64,000 nucleotides of DNA from NCBI GenBank assembly GCA_030765065.1, contig CM060980.1, forward strand, positions 66,588,364 to 66,652,363. Reading direction: 5' to 3'. The notes beneath the pieces were generated by a model. It saw nothing but the letters and a program-made list of their open reading frames with translations. It made no database searches and had not been told where the DNA came from. The number at the start of each line of letters is the position of its first letter. Within the stretch, counting starts at the first letter, position 1. A program made the translations under genes and the position numbers. Source of the DNA: Deroplatys truncata. Lineage: Eukaryota > Arthropoda > Insecta > Mantodea > Mantidae. Below, piece by piece: positions 1-10,365 of this stretch.

Positions 1-2
1 AT

Positions 3-1568
3 CATGCTAAAAATGTATGGGAGCTGTTTAATGTCAGAAACCTGGGTGAGTACAGCGACCTCTACTTAATCTCTGATGTGCTTCTCCTAGCTGATGTCTT
101 TGAGACATTTAGGGAGCAAACACTCAAAACACACAAAGTCGCCCCTGCACATTATTTCACCTCTCCAGGACTTACATGGGATTCCATGTTACTGTACACT
201 GGAATTCAGCTGGAATTGTTACAGGATTATGATCAATTACTCATGGTGGAATCCGGTATAAGAGGAGGTTTATGTCAAGTTTCCCACCGCTATGCAGAGG
301 CTAATAACACCTACATGGAGAAGTATGATCCGTCGAGACCAACCCAATTTATTACCTATGAGGACGCCAACAACCAATATGGGTGGGCAATGAGTCACGC
401 TCTCCCTTATGGTGGATTTGAGTGGGTATTACCTGAAAAAATTGACTTAGAAAGACTACAAGAAGATGATCCTTACGGTTACATATTAGAAGTCGACATC
501 GAGTATCCTGCAGAACTTCACGATCTACACAACGATCTACCTTTCCTGCCTGAGTGTATGACGCCTAAGGACTCTCCTACAAAGAAACTGATACCTCATC
601 TAGGACCTCGAAATAAGTATGTAGTGCATTACATGGCTTTGAAGCAAGCTCTTGATCATGGACTACGGTTAACAAAAATCCATCGTGTGCTACAATTCCA
701 ACAGTCTCGATGGTTAAAACCGTATGTGGAATTTAACAACAGACTACGACAACAAGCTGCAAATGATTTTGAGAAGGATCTCTACAAATTGTTCAACAAT
801 GCTATGTTCGGAAAAACTATGGAGAACCTGCGTAATCTTATGGATATACGGCTGGTGACAAATGAGAAGACTCTGGAAAAGTTAATTGCAAAGCCAACGT
901 TTATAGACAGGACGATATATGCTTCTAATCTAGCTGCTATGCATATTGCCTCCCGACAGATTCTGTTCAACAAGCCTATATACATCGGTATGAGTGTGTT
1001 GGATATCTCCAAGACATTAATGTACCGGTATCACTATGATGTGTTGCTACCGTATTATGGAGCTGAAAACCTGAAGCTTATGTATATGGACACTGATTCG
1101 TTCATTCATCGTGTTACAACTGAAGATGTGTACCAGGATAAGTTACGTTTTATTGAGCACCTAGATACTGCTGATTATCCTACAAGCCATATATGCTATT
1201 CACCTCTAAACAAGAAGGTACTTGGGAAATTTAAAGATGAGACTGATGGTAAAATCATTCAACGCTTTGTAGGGCTGCGACCTAAAATGTATGCCCTAGA
1301 TATCGACGGTTAAATGATAAAAAAGATTAAAGGCATAAAACGTAGTGCTATTAAGCAGTACGTCACGTTCGAGAGCTATACTGACTGCCTTAAAACCAGA
1401 GAAATTATCAGAACGCCCATGAATCTGATCCTGTCGCGACAGCATGCTCTTGCCACAGTACAAGTGAATAAAATTACATTGACACCATACGACGATAAAA
1501 GAATTATTGCTGAGGACGGTATAACGACATACGCCTATGGACATTACAGCATTACAAGTAGTGCATAA
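3..1568 (+). pseudogene. Protein-primed family B DNA polymerase, Polinton/Maverick type, 3' part, one nonsense mutation
   Basis: The reading frame is open from the left edge (base 3), so the N-terminal part lies outside the window. The palm motifs appear in order: a motif A-like YEDANNQYGWAM near bases 355-395, motif B LFNNAMFGKTMEN near 790-830, motif C YMDTDSF near 1083-1103, and a PKMYAL (KxY-type) motif near 1284-1301. These are features of the protein-primed polymerases of Polintons/Mavericks and related linear DNA elements, which copy the element from a protein-bound end. A TAA at 1311-1313 interrupts the frame a few codons after the KxY motif. Homologous-looking sequence continues in the same frame after the stop (DDKRII.EDG and AYGH near the C-terminus) to a natural TAA at 1566-1568. 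This is therefore one in-frame stop, not a frameshift, and the copy looks recently inactivated, unless the stop is an assembly error or is read through. It points toward the terminal-repeat arm at 2188-3034, as expected for a gene near an element end. Confidence 0.88.
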
Positions 1569-2029
1569 GAGAATGTCAGTCGAATATGAAGATTTTCTCG
1601 TGAGTCTACAATCTTAAAAAAATGAAGGTCATCCGTGTGCTGTATATGCAGCTAGCTGACGACCGATGAAGAAAGAAGAAGATGGAAGGGAAGGTGGTAA
1701 CCCTGCCATTAGGAGCAATCCTAGTAATAGTCTCAAGCCTAGATAAAAAGGGGAGAGACGCCTACAACAAACTAAAATAAAGGTATGTTGACGTAAACTT
1801 TTCAATTGAAACTCTCGAATAATAAAACCTGAATAAAACATTGCAATTTCACTACAAGAAAGTTGAGGTTATCTTTGGTTAGCCAGATTAGGTTAGTCGA
1901 TGCCTGACTAGAATGGATGATGAGAGGAACGTTTAGGATTGGTCGGGTTAATGTAGGCTAGGTTCTCGTACTTATTGTCTAAGTTATGAAGGATGAATTA
2001 GTTTAGATCGCTTTAGGAATGGGCTGGTT
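1569..2029. other. Spacer between polymerase pseudogene and terminal repeats
   Basis: No recognisable gene. A 32-codon ORF at 1682-1780 (plus strand) starts MEGKVV and has a short hydrophobic stretch (LGAILVIV) before a charged tail. It could be a small element-encoded membrane peptide or chance. After 1860 the sequence is rich in GGTTAG/GGTTAC words that lead into the next repeat. Confidence 0.4.
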
Positions 2030-2240
2030 ACGTGTTATTCTTACGTTTTGTTACATGGTTACATAGTTGCTACGTGTTGTTACGTCGTGTGACGTTTCTG
2101 GTTACGTGATGGTCACGTGATGTTATGAGGATACGTGCTTATGTTACTTAGTGTGACGTCTTGTCATGCCGTTATGTTACGTTGTGTTACGTCTTGTTAC
2201 GTGGTTACGTTTGTTGGTTACGTCTTGTTACGTGATTATG
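2030..2240. repeat. Degenerate GTTACGT simple-repeat tract
   Basis: GTTACGT, GTTACAT and CTTGTTACGTG words recur every 8-25 bases without a fixed period. The sense resembles the GTTACATAGCGTG unit of the large minisatellite at the right edge of the window. The stretch GTTACGTCTTGTTACG also occurs, inverted, at 58829-58845. It lies immediately inside the terminal-repeat arm. Confidence 0.6.
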
Positions 2241-3034
2241 TTAGGAATGAATAGACAATGAGAAGATGTCGAACATACAAGGTGGGCATAGGTTAGGACG
2301 TATACTTCACTGTGAAACGATATACAGTTTGTCCCTCTCCGTCTCGCACACTACTCTTTAACATATAAAAAGTTTGTAAGGTTTAGAAAAAAGTATATAA
2401 AAGTGATGTAACGCTGGATGATAAAAGTTTTATAATCGAATTACTCTCTATATTACCGTATAAACCTACATTCCTTCTCCTTCAAACCCTGTCTATCCTT
2501 GTATCTCTCCCGTTATCCATATTTCACCTATATAAACGTATACTCTGCTCCTCAACCCATGTCTAGACTAGCACCTCTCCTCATATGCCCCTACCGCTCT
2601 CATATAAATGCATTTTCCTCCTTGAAGACTCTCTCAACCTAGCACTACCTTCGTTTTCCCTATCTTTCCCATATAAACGCATACTCTGTCATTCAGACCT
2701 TCCTGTCTAGCCTAGCGCTTCTCCTCATATTCCCTACCTCTCTCATATAAGACGCATTCCCTACTTCAACCCTGTCTAGCCTAGCATCGACCCTCGTATT
2801 CCCTATCTCTCGCATATAAACGCCTACTGTATCATTCAAAACTCCTAGCCTAATACATCTCCTCGGTTCGCTATCTCGCTCATATAAAACGCCATATTCT
2901 GCCCTTCAAGTCCTGTTTAGTTTAGCATCTTTCCTTGTATCCCCTATCTCTCTCGTATAAAGCGTATCCCTCCCTCCTTTAGCATCTGACTAGCCTAGCA
3001 TCAGCCCTGGTATTCCCTATCTCTCCCCTATAAA
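2188..3034 (+). repeat. Left arm of long inverted repeat (Polinton-like terminal repeat)
   Basis: This stretch matches the reverse complement of 58036-58846 along its length with scattered substitutions and small indels, by eye around nine bases in ten. It begins with a unique block (AGACAATGAGAAGAT, then GTTTGTCCCTCTCCGTCTCG). It then becomes roughly 60-bp imperfect subrepeats, each with a CATATAAACGC-like core followed by CCTAGC and CCCTATCTCTC words. Polintons carry terminal inverted repeats of a few hundred bases to over 1 kb, and this arm follows a Polinton-type polymerase gene. I read it as the right terminal repeat of an element that extends off the left edge. The partner arm 55 kb away most likely belongs to a second element. 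Confidence 0.7.
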
Positions 3035-3520
3035 CGCATTTTCCTCCTTGAACTGTCGCATCTACCCTCGTTTTCCCTATCCTTTCCCATATAAACGCAT
3101 ACTCTGTCATTCAGACCTTCCTGTCTAGCCTAACACTTCTCCTCATATTCCCCCACCTCTCTCATATAAGACGCATTCCCTACTTCAACCCTGTCTAGCC
3201 TAGCATCGACCCTCGTATTCCCTATCTCTCGCATATAAACGTCTACTCTATCATTCAAAACTCCTAGCCTAATACCTCTCCTCGGTTCACTATCTCGCTC
3301 ATATAAAACGCCATATTCTACCCTTCAAGTCCTGTTTAGTATAACATCTTTCCTTGTATTCCCTATCTCTCTCGTATAAAGCGTATCCCTCCCTCCTTTA
3401 GCATCTGACTAGCCTAGCATCAATCCTCGTAGCCCCTATCTTCCCCATATAAACGCATTTTCCTCCGTGAACCACCGCATATACCCTCGTTTTCCCTATC
3501 CTTTCCCATATAAACGCAAA
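2651..3520 (+). repeat. 418-bp tandem duplication within the left terminal-repeat arm
   Basis: TCGTTTTCCC followed by the same downstream blocks starts at 2651, again at 3068 and a third time, truncated, at 3487, giving periods of 417 and 419. The partner arm at 57989-58846 has only one such unit, so the duplication is specific to the left copy. The third unit breaks off near 3520, where ordinary sequence with a SINE starts. The true outer terminus seen at 57989 is missing here. Confidence 0.75.
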
Positions 3521-3547
3521 AAGTGAGCCAGGTCTGTCCTATATATC

Positions 3548-3657
3548 CTACTGCCATGCTAAGAATTTTCACGTCCGAAGAAAATCCATCGCCCTCCGCC
3601 GGGTTTGAACCCACGACTTCGGGAACTAGAGGATAGCATGGTAACCACTACACCATG
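3548..3657 (-). repeat. tRNA-derived SINE, family A
   Basis: On the minus strand it has a polymerase III A-box-like TGGTGTAGTGGTTA (3642-3655) and a B-box-like TGGGTTCAAACCC (3601-3613), spaced as in a tRNA head. A related copy lies near 7190-7300. A functional tRNA gene is unlikely because the body continues beyond the tRNA-like part and no closed acceptor stem is seen. Confidence 0.65.
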
Positions 3658-3658
3658 G

Positions 3659-3788
3659 ACGTGGCATTCGCCTTGGCGACCAGAGGAAAACCGCGAAAAA
3701 TCCCCCGTCGGAGTGGGAGGTTACCGGGAATCGAATCCCGGGACCTCCCGAATGCGGGCCACCAGCATTGCCACCTGAGCCAGCTCGT
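3659..3788 (-). repeat. tRNA-derived SINE, family B, abutting the previous one
   Basis: On the minus strand the head reads GAGCTGGCTCAGGTGGCAA, then a B-box-like GGGATTCGATTCCC, then a conserved body with TTTTTCGCGGTTTTCC and GGCGAATGCC. The same body occurs near 9828, 30400, 34560, 42330 and 46210, so this is a dispersed family. It directly abuts the family A copy on the same strand. Confidence 0.7.
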
Positions 3789-4187
3789 TGCGGAAACAGT
3801 ATTCAAATGTTTATTCTTAGTAAAAACTGGTGTGATAAACAGAAAAAAAGAAAGCAAGAAAGGGTAGATAGAATAAAATCGAAATGTGATATTTCATCGA
3901 CTTTTTATACCAATGGGAATTTCACATGAATCTGGTAATAATCATATATAAGAAGTGATTATTGCATTCACGCTACACTATTCATTATATACTTACCTCG
4001 ATGATGAATTCTAATTAGACATTAAGCGCTAAACTCTCGCGATGGAAAGAAAGGGGAAAAACAAGAATCACAAGCTTTCAAGCATGTCCGCTAGATGACG
4101 CTTTGGAAACGCATAAACTTGCAATGCATGTATTGCTATGTAATTCTTTGAAAACGACCAACAATGCCAAAAAGTATACATTTTTCT
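3789..4187. other. Unassigned AT-rich sequence
   Basis: No coding signal, terminal repeat or match to other families in the window was seen. Confidence 0.4.
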
Positions 4188-4511
4188 TGTAGTAAGTTTT
4201 GGGGAATCTTCCAAGGATTCCTAATTATGCACAATAATACAAAATTCAATCAAATTAAAGCGACTTAATGAACTATTCACAGAAAATTCAACTTATATAT
4301 TTTATTTTTCGTATCAATATCGTTAACTTATGCTATTTCAATAAAAATTATTACAATCATTTTGTAGAAAATAAAAATAACGAAACATTGTAAAGCGGTG
4401 GTGAATTTTCTTGAAAATGTTCGTGTAGCATCTTTGGATGGTACTAACTTAAATACAAGTTTGGTATTTTACAGAATTTTTGCTTTTATTTACCTCTTCA
4501 TAGTCCCTCCC

Positions 4512-4546
<35 letters not shown>

Positions 4547-4645
4547 TAACATAAGCTTTAGTGGACCTCAAAACATGTGTTTTCCGCGAAATCTCGATAT
4601 TCCTCTACCTACCATTAATATGTTGTAGATAAAGTAAAACAGTTT
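4188..4645 (-). repeat. R1 interspersed repeat, copy 1 (partial)
   Basis: R1 is defined here by blocks shared among at least thirteen copies in this window. Read in its plus sense they are ACTTTCTCTACT, GCATTCCACCCAAAA, TACATGTTTTGAG, a CA/TG-rich microsatellite, ACAGCATAACTCA, ACTTGGTATTTAA, CGACACGAAG, ATGGCTCTAACGATTTT and AAATGTATATCTTGAATTTTC. This copy lies on the minus strand and is diverged. Its central microsatellite is (TC)n(AC)n at about 4505-4547. Confidence 0.65.
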
Positions 4646-4680
4646 TGATCAGATAGCTACGAAACGCGAGCAGGAAGCAA

Positions 4681-4706
4681 CTTATATATATATATATATA
4701 TATACA
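4681..4706. repeat. (TA)n microsatellite
   Basis: A run of alternating TA just after R1 copy 1. Confidence 0.9.
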
Positions 4707-5245
4707 TATATGAGTTTTGTTCAAGCTGTTGCAAGGTTTGAGAGCTTAGCGAAACTATAAAACTATTTCATAATCTTGAATTAATTTAGCGCATTACACC
4801 ATTGACATATTAAAACCATGAAGGAGAACTGCTGTATATGTCTTACCGTTAACAATGACAGTGTTTACGCTGAATACACGAGAATCTGGATTGCAACCAA
4901 TCACTGAAGTGTAATACATGTACAGGAAATATTCCAAGATTTTGCTTTAACGAGTTCCAAATATCCCTTCCTAATGAAATTTTTCAAAGCAGTTAAATAA
5001 TACAATAAATTAGCTTGGTTTCCATGACATTGTTGTTCAGAAGTACTTACTTGCTTTCCAAAGCACCTACTTAACCATATGAATTTAAAATAAAATAATT
5101 TGTACCAAAGAAAAATATTAAACTCTCAACCCTGAAGAGGTACAATTTTGCGCGGAACGAATCTGCGTATTCTTGACGGGACTAAAAATGAAACCCGATT
5201 GGCTGAAAAGTTTTATCTGAAATTTTGTTTTAGCTCCCGGAATAT
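4707..5245. other. Unassigned AT-rich sequence
   Basis: I see no gene or family match. It is the target flank of the foldback element that starts at 5246; its last bases, ATAT (5242-5245), are repeated on the far side. Confidence 0.4.
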
Positions 5246-6371
5246 TGTAGCGGACCAGGTTGCACATATTTCGTATACCAGGAAGTGTGAAGTTCAGGTT
5301 AGCAGAATTCGTCCACGCCGCACTACGCCGAGTCAGCGCTTATGTATGTATTTATACTACAGGGTTTTTGACTCGGTCGTGAGAGTGTGAGTGTGAGTTG
5401 CCTCTTGGTTGTTGCCAAGAGGTTGTTGTTGCTACGAGAGAGTCGTCAGATTAGGTATCAGTTTCGAGACCCGTCGCCACCAGTCAACAGGTAAGCATGC
5501 GACTCATCTAAGTTCTCTTGACTTGTCGGGGCTTCACCCCTAAGTTCTATTGACTTGTCGGGGCTTCACCAGATAACCTCAGGCAAAAGGTTATCCCAAA
5601 ATGAGGCGTATTTTACACCTTGCAAAAAGACGAAAGGAAAAAAAAGAGGTAGAGGTAAGGATGTTTTCCCCAATTATACTCGGTGAGTCCGCCACATTGT
5701 AGCCGGCGCTCCACCACACTGTAGCCGGCGCCTACACCACGTTGTAACACCCCACGGAGGTGTTTACCCCCGCAGTAGGTGATTACACAGGGGTGTTGGT
5801 AGCTCAGAGGTACGGGGGGATGCGTTGGTACCGGGGTGGTAGGCAGGCCACGGTGGCGTTCTAGGATAGGGGTATTTAAATAAAGCACAGGGGATGCATT
5901 GGCCCAATAAATTATACTTGTAGCTTTAAGTATGCGTACATTCAGTTCGGGGTGAAGCCCCGACAAGTCAATAGAACTTAGGGGTGAAGCCCCGACAAGT
6001 CAATAGAACTTAGGGGTGAAGCCCCGACAAGTCAATAGAACTTAGGGGTGAAGCCCCGACAAGTCAATAGAACTTAGGGGTGAAGCCCCGACAAGTCAAG
6101 AGAACTTAGATGAGTCGCATGCTTACCTGTTGACTGGTGGCGACGGGTCTCGAAACTGATACCTAATCTGACGACTCTCTCGTAGCAACACCAACCTCTT
6201 GGCAACAACCACGAGGCAACTCACACTCACACTCTCACGACCGAGTCAAAAACCCTGTAGTATAAATACATACATAAGCGCTGACTCGGCGTAGTGCGGC
6301 GTGGACGAATTCTGCTAACCTGAACTTCACACTTCCTGGTATACGAAATATGTGCAACCTGGTCCGCTACA
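5246..6371. mobile_element. Foldback DNA element with long, nearly identical inverted arms
   Basis: The left arm (5246-5570) and right arm (5949-6371) are inverted copies that, aligned by eye, differ at only about two positions plus repeat copy number. Both ends read TGTAGCGGACC inward. Flanking ATAT at 5242-5245 and 6372-6375 is a plausible 4-bp target duplication, although the flank is AT-rich. Each arm carries a TATA-like TATTTATAC and a splice-donor-like CAGGTAAGC. The arms end in a 32-bp tandem repeat whose core GGGGTGAAGCCCC is itself a small hairpin: two units on the left, five on the right (starts at 5949, 5981, 6013, 6045, 6077). The 378-bp loop is GC-richer with no recognisable gene. 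An alternative is a head-to-head pair of LTR ends, since TGTAG...CTACA also suits LTR termini. Confidence 0.8.
5949..6098. repeat. 32-bp tandem repeat, five units, in right foldback arm
   Basis: The unit contains GGGGTGAAGCCCCGACAAG followed by TCAATAGAACTTA and is nearly invariant over five copies. Two inverted units sit at 5519-5570. The short palindrome in each unit lets units pair within a strand as well as between arms. Confidence 0.9.
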
Positions 6372-7099
6372 ATATAACTGCACTATCGTTACTTCGATTT
6401 TCTTAGAACTGAAAGACCTTGGTAATTGACAGCAATTAATTAAATTGAAAAATTATCACTGAAGACACTATCTAACGTTATTTTGAAACTAAGCTATGTT
6501 ACAATTATTAATTAGATTATTAATAAGCTTTGGAATTATCAAGGACCAAATCCCGAAGAAAAGGAAAATAAATTATGTTGGTAACCGAATAGAGAGAATG
6601 CCATCACACCCATAATCTCCATTTCCCTCTTGCACAGATGGTATTCTGAACCACTTTACCTACTGACCAAAAAATTCAGCTTTTGTCGTTTTCACATTTT
6701 GCAATGGTTTTGTAGTTTGAACAGTTAACATAGTGTTAAATACTTAAAAGTTCCGCAGTATGATTGTCTGTTTTGTTTGTATTTTGCAATCTAAATCTAT
6801 CTTTACTTCAACAGCATCTATTAAATTCATTACATGGATTATGGACGTACATTTGGCGAGTTAATATGAAAAATGTACAAATGCATGCTTTTTTGCCAAA
6901 CATATTAACCAGAGCAGGCCTACAGTTTGGCAAATGAATCGTCATAGAAGTAAACTATATGAGAATCTGTCCTATTTGAAAGCAGAAATAATAGTGGATG
7001 AACATCGCGACAAGAATTTGTTTTTTGTTTGTTTGTTTTTTTAGTTTTATTTATGGACGCTCTTTAACTACTGTGGTTTTATATTGGGTGTGAAAGACC
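6372..7099. other. Unassigned AT-rich sequence
   Basis: No gene, splice-quality exon or dispersed family recognised. Confidence 0.4.
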
Positions 7100-7310
7100 G
7101 GAAGGTTTGCTCAGAGGCCTCTTTATCAGGTTTGGGGTTCTTTTACGTACCGTAAATCTGCGACACGGGACCACCGGCTTTACTTCCCTTCCAAAGGAAG
7201 CCATGCTAAAGATTTTTACGCCCGGAAAATTCTTGCTCTCCTGCCGAGTTTGAACACGCGACCTCGGGAACTGTAGGATAGCATGTTACTCCTTTCCACG
7301 GAGGTCGATT
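7100..7310 (-). repeat. tRNA-derived SINE, family A, diverged
   Basis: The block from CCATGCTAAAGATTTTTACG to ACTGTAGGATAGCATG parallels the family A copy at 3548-3657. It includes a degenerate B box (GAGTTTGAACACG) and lies on the minus strand. The distal part (CCGTAAATCTGCGACACGGG) is probably the rest of the SINE body. Confidence 0.55.
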
Positions 7311-8289
7311 CTATTGATAGCGATGGGCATGGTGGGCGCTGCTGCTGGATTGAGAAGAGAAGGAAGCTGCAAGCAAATTTGTTGCAGGGAGACAACTCAA
7401 GCTACTAATTATTATTTAGGAGGAATGCGTGAATTAAGCCAATGACACAATGCCACAATGATACTTTACCATGCATGAACATTCGCACTGGAGCTGATTC
7501 GTATTGATTGTTTGTTCACTCCAGAAATGCTTAAATTCCTAATCATATCCCAAGTATAAAACTGGTTAAAGGCCAGTAAGGCACGAACCATATAAGGAAG
7601 ATTAAACGACCTATCTCGCTGATAAATTTGCAAACTTCATGACCCGTTATTCAGAAATTGTATAAGATATCAGACTGCAATTTTTAAAGTTTTAGATGTA
7701 TGGGATCTAAGATCACTGATTTATCTTTACACAATAAGGTCGTTTACTAAGATATGATTTGTCTTATGGTACAATTTTGTGATTAAAGTTTACCAGCAAT
7801 TCTATTTTTTCTTAAAATAAGCAGTCATCTTATTAATAGAAAAGGAGATTCACAACAGTATTAATGTGTTGCTTTTATCGTTCTAAAGTTTAGTTTACCT
7901 ACCTTTGGTGGTTTCTGAAAGAAAAATGTGTAATTTATATTAGAAAATGCCATTCACGGAAGGAGCTGTTTAAAGTAAAAATATAAAAAAAGCTCCCGCT
8001 GTAACGAAACAAACCACATGGCTTGGCCATACGGAAGCTGCCATATTTAGCCATGGTACCAACTTGTAAAGCAACTTTCCTAAAAGATGAACTAACATGT
8101 ATCTCTCAATTCCAAAGAGTACCTATAGAGGTTTAACTTTTTCTATAAAGTGGCACACAATTCAGAGTACAAAACTGCGATGCAGTGATGTTTTAAAAAT
8201 CTAATATTACCTTAATATTACCCTCTACCCACTATTCAACAAACTATTCTCATAAAAAGCTAAGTCTTCTACCTGGTTCTGAATGGAGA
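7311..8289. other. Unassigned AT-rich sequence
   Basis: Nothing recognisable apart from A/T-rich low-complexity stretches. Confidence 0.4.
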
Positions 8290-8995
8290 TTAAAGTTTAC
8301 GGAAATTGTTTATTATATATTTCGTTGTATGTACAAGGGCAATAAAGGGGATTAAGTCAAATGTTTGAAAGAGAGTCCTAAGTGTTGGCTTTGAAATTTC
8401 GTTCTCTTTGAATGACCACGAGAAATAACGACTTAGCAATAGAAAAATGTGTAAGTATTTGACAATTAAAATCAATAGTAAAGAATATTTCAGAAATGGT
8501 TAACGCCAAAATTGACATAAGTTGTGTGTAGTAAGATATGATATATCTTTTATAGTTTACCTATTATACAAAAGTCATTCAGAATGGAGAGGACTTCATA
8601 GCGTATTCCCAGAAAATTCAAGATGTACATTTTATTTTTCATGTAAATATGTTAACATATGATATTTTAATCAAAATCGTTAGAATCAGTTTTGATAAAA
8701 TAAAAAATAACAATTTTTTTTCATTTATGGACAGTCGTATGGGCAGGGGGATGTTGTAAATCTTGCAAACCTTGGAAAACGTTGAACTAAAATACAAAGT
8801 TTGGTATTTAATCGAATTTTCATTTCTTAACTTTGTTGTTCACAGACAGACAGCCAGCCATAGACTCACACACACGCACACACGCACGTTAATTCAAACG
8901 TGCTTTTTTGGATTCAGAGAGTCTCAAAACATGTATTTCTTGTGAAATCTTGGTATCGAATACTTCTACTTACTAAAGGTAAGAAGTACATAAAC
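8290..8995 (-). repeat. R1 interspersed repeat, copy 2
   Basis: A minus-strand R1 copy with most internal blocks present: the CAGAAAATTCAAGATGTACATTTT block near 8610, the AAAGTTTGGTATTTAATCG block near 8796, a (CA)n(CGCA)n microsatellite near 8868-8888, and a decayed terminal block near 8945-8990. Confidence 0.7.
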
Positions 8996-9520
8996 TAAAC
9001 AGACCTTTAAAATGCGTGTATTGGTCTACAGCAATCAATTGATCTTATAAATTAAAGATTAAGTTTCAGTTTACAGATTCCACATACTTTTCCCCTCCCG
9101 AAAGCATTTTTTGGCAATTTTTACCATTTCATCTCCCCTTAAATTGTTTGTACCATAGTTGGTCGAAGCAGATTTGAGGCATGATTTGCCTTGTTACCTG
9201 ACTCGAATTCTGTCTACGTTCTCTTACTGGAATCTATAAAGTTTAGGGGATACGTTGGATCGCTGGCATGCATATTCGAAGAAATATCTATGTTATATCT
9301 GTAAAACCGTTTGAAATTATTTCAAGAGCTTTAGCTTGACCGTTGCAAAGTTTACACGTATCCACACAGTTGGAGGTAATGGTACTAAATGTTTACAATG
9401 TGAGTTTATGGTACACTTCCGTTCTTGAGTTTTTATTTCTATTCTATTTTACGTCGCTTTAACTCCTTGGTCATATCGCGACGGATCTGTTGGTGGATAT
9501 CTCTTAGAACGATATGTAAC
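8996..9520. other. Unassigned sequence
   Basis: No gene or family match was seen. Confidence 0.35.
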
Positions 9521-9712
9521 GTTAGCCTTCTAGGTCTCATCCCTGTAACCCCTGCTTCATGCTGTGCAGATGGCATTAGAGTGCCGTCCAGGCTAACCGC
9601 CTCCCTCACACAGAAAGGCGGACAGTTAGCCTTCAAGGTCTCATCCCTGTAACCAACCCCTGCTTCATGCCGTGCAGATGGCATTAGGGTGCCGTCCAGT
9701 CTGACTGCTTAC
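9521..9712. repeat. Tandem duplication, about 104-bp period
   Basis: The block GTTAGCCTTC.AGGTCTCATC starts at 9521 and again at 9625. It is followed in both units by TGCTTCATGC, GTGCAGATGGCATTAG and GTGCCGTCCAG. The unit is GC-richer than its surroundings and open on the minus strand in both copies. It is probably a piece of a GC-rich dispersed repeat. Confidence 0.75.
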
Positions 9713-9827
9713 ATTGTCTGTAGATAAATGGCATAGCATTCGCTATTACCACTTATTTTTCATTTTACTATTGTTATGGACTTAAGATGGAGCTTTGGGT
9801 CGTGGTATTAAATATCCAATCCGGTAT

Positions 9828-9945
9828 TTACATTGGCGACTGAGAAAAACCACGAAAAAACCTCAGACAGATTGGTCAGTCCAAGGGATTTGAACTCGGG
9901 ACCTCCCGAATGCGGGCCACAGACATCCCATTCGGTTGATTTTTT
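9828..9945 (-). repeat. tRNA-derived SINE, family B, fragment
   Basis: GGCGACTGAGAAAAACCACG, a B-box-like block and CTCCCGAATGCGGGCCACAG match the family B copy at 3659-3788 on the same strand. Confidence 0.65.
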
Positions 9946-10365
9946 TTTCCCTCGCTATTCCTGCAACTATATCTAATATTTATCTCCAAAAGTTAGTAAT
10001 TTCCAGTGTATTTAAACTAAAATAAATCTCACAAACACGTATACTACTTAAAGTAAAGCTGAATGTCAAAGAATGATGGTACCAGATACAATATATTTTT
10101 GTAGTAATTTATGTTAGAAAAACACAGGGAGAGGTAACAGGAGGTATTCTCTCCAAGATTTCTTTCATATAACTTAAGTGCTAGACGTTCAGATGGGACG
10201 CATAGCGATACTCTTATCTTCTCAGTGTGCATCAACTTATAAATATAACACTGCCTAGTTGTGTGAAAGATTCATGTGTGGAGCATTTGTGATAACTTGG
10301 AAACACCTCTGCTAATTTAGTGCTCACGGCGTTGAACGAGCACAATCATTTTTAAATGCTAAGTA
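9946..10365. other. Unassigned AT-rich sequence
   Basis: Nothing recognised. It is the flank of the mariner that follows. Confidence 0.4.

Noticed and set aside
3601..3655. tRNA gene (A and B boxes present)
   Set aside because: No full cloverleaf with acceptor stem, and the sequence continues as a SINE body with other copies in the window.
5613..5966. 117-codon minus-strand ORF in the foldback loop
   Set aside because: No recognisable motif. It starts in the arm repeat, and its Pro/Gly-rich composition follows from local GC content.
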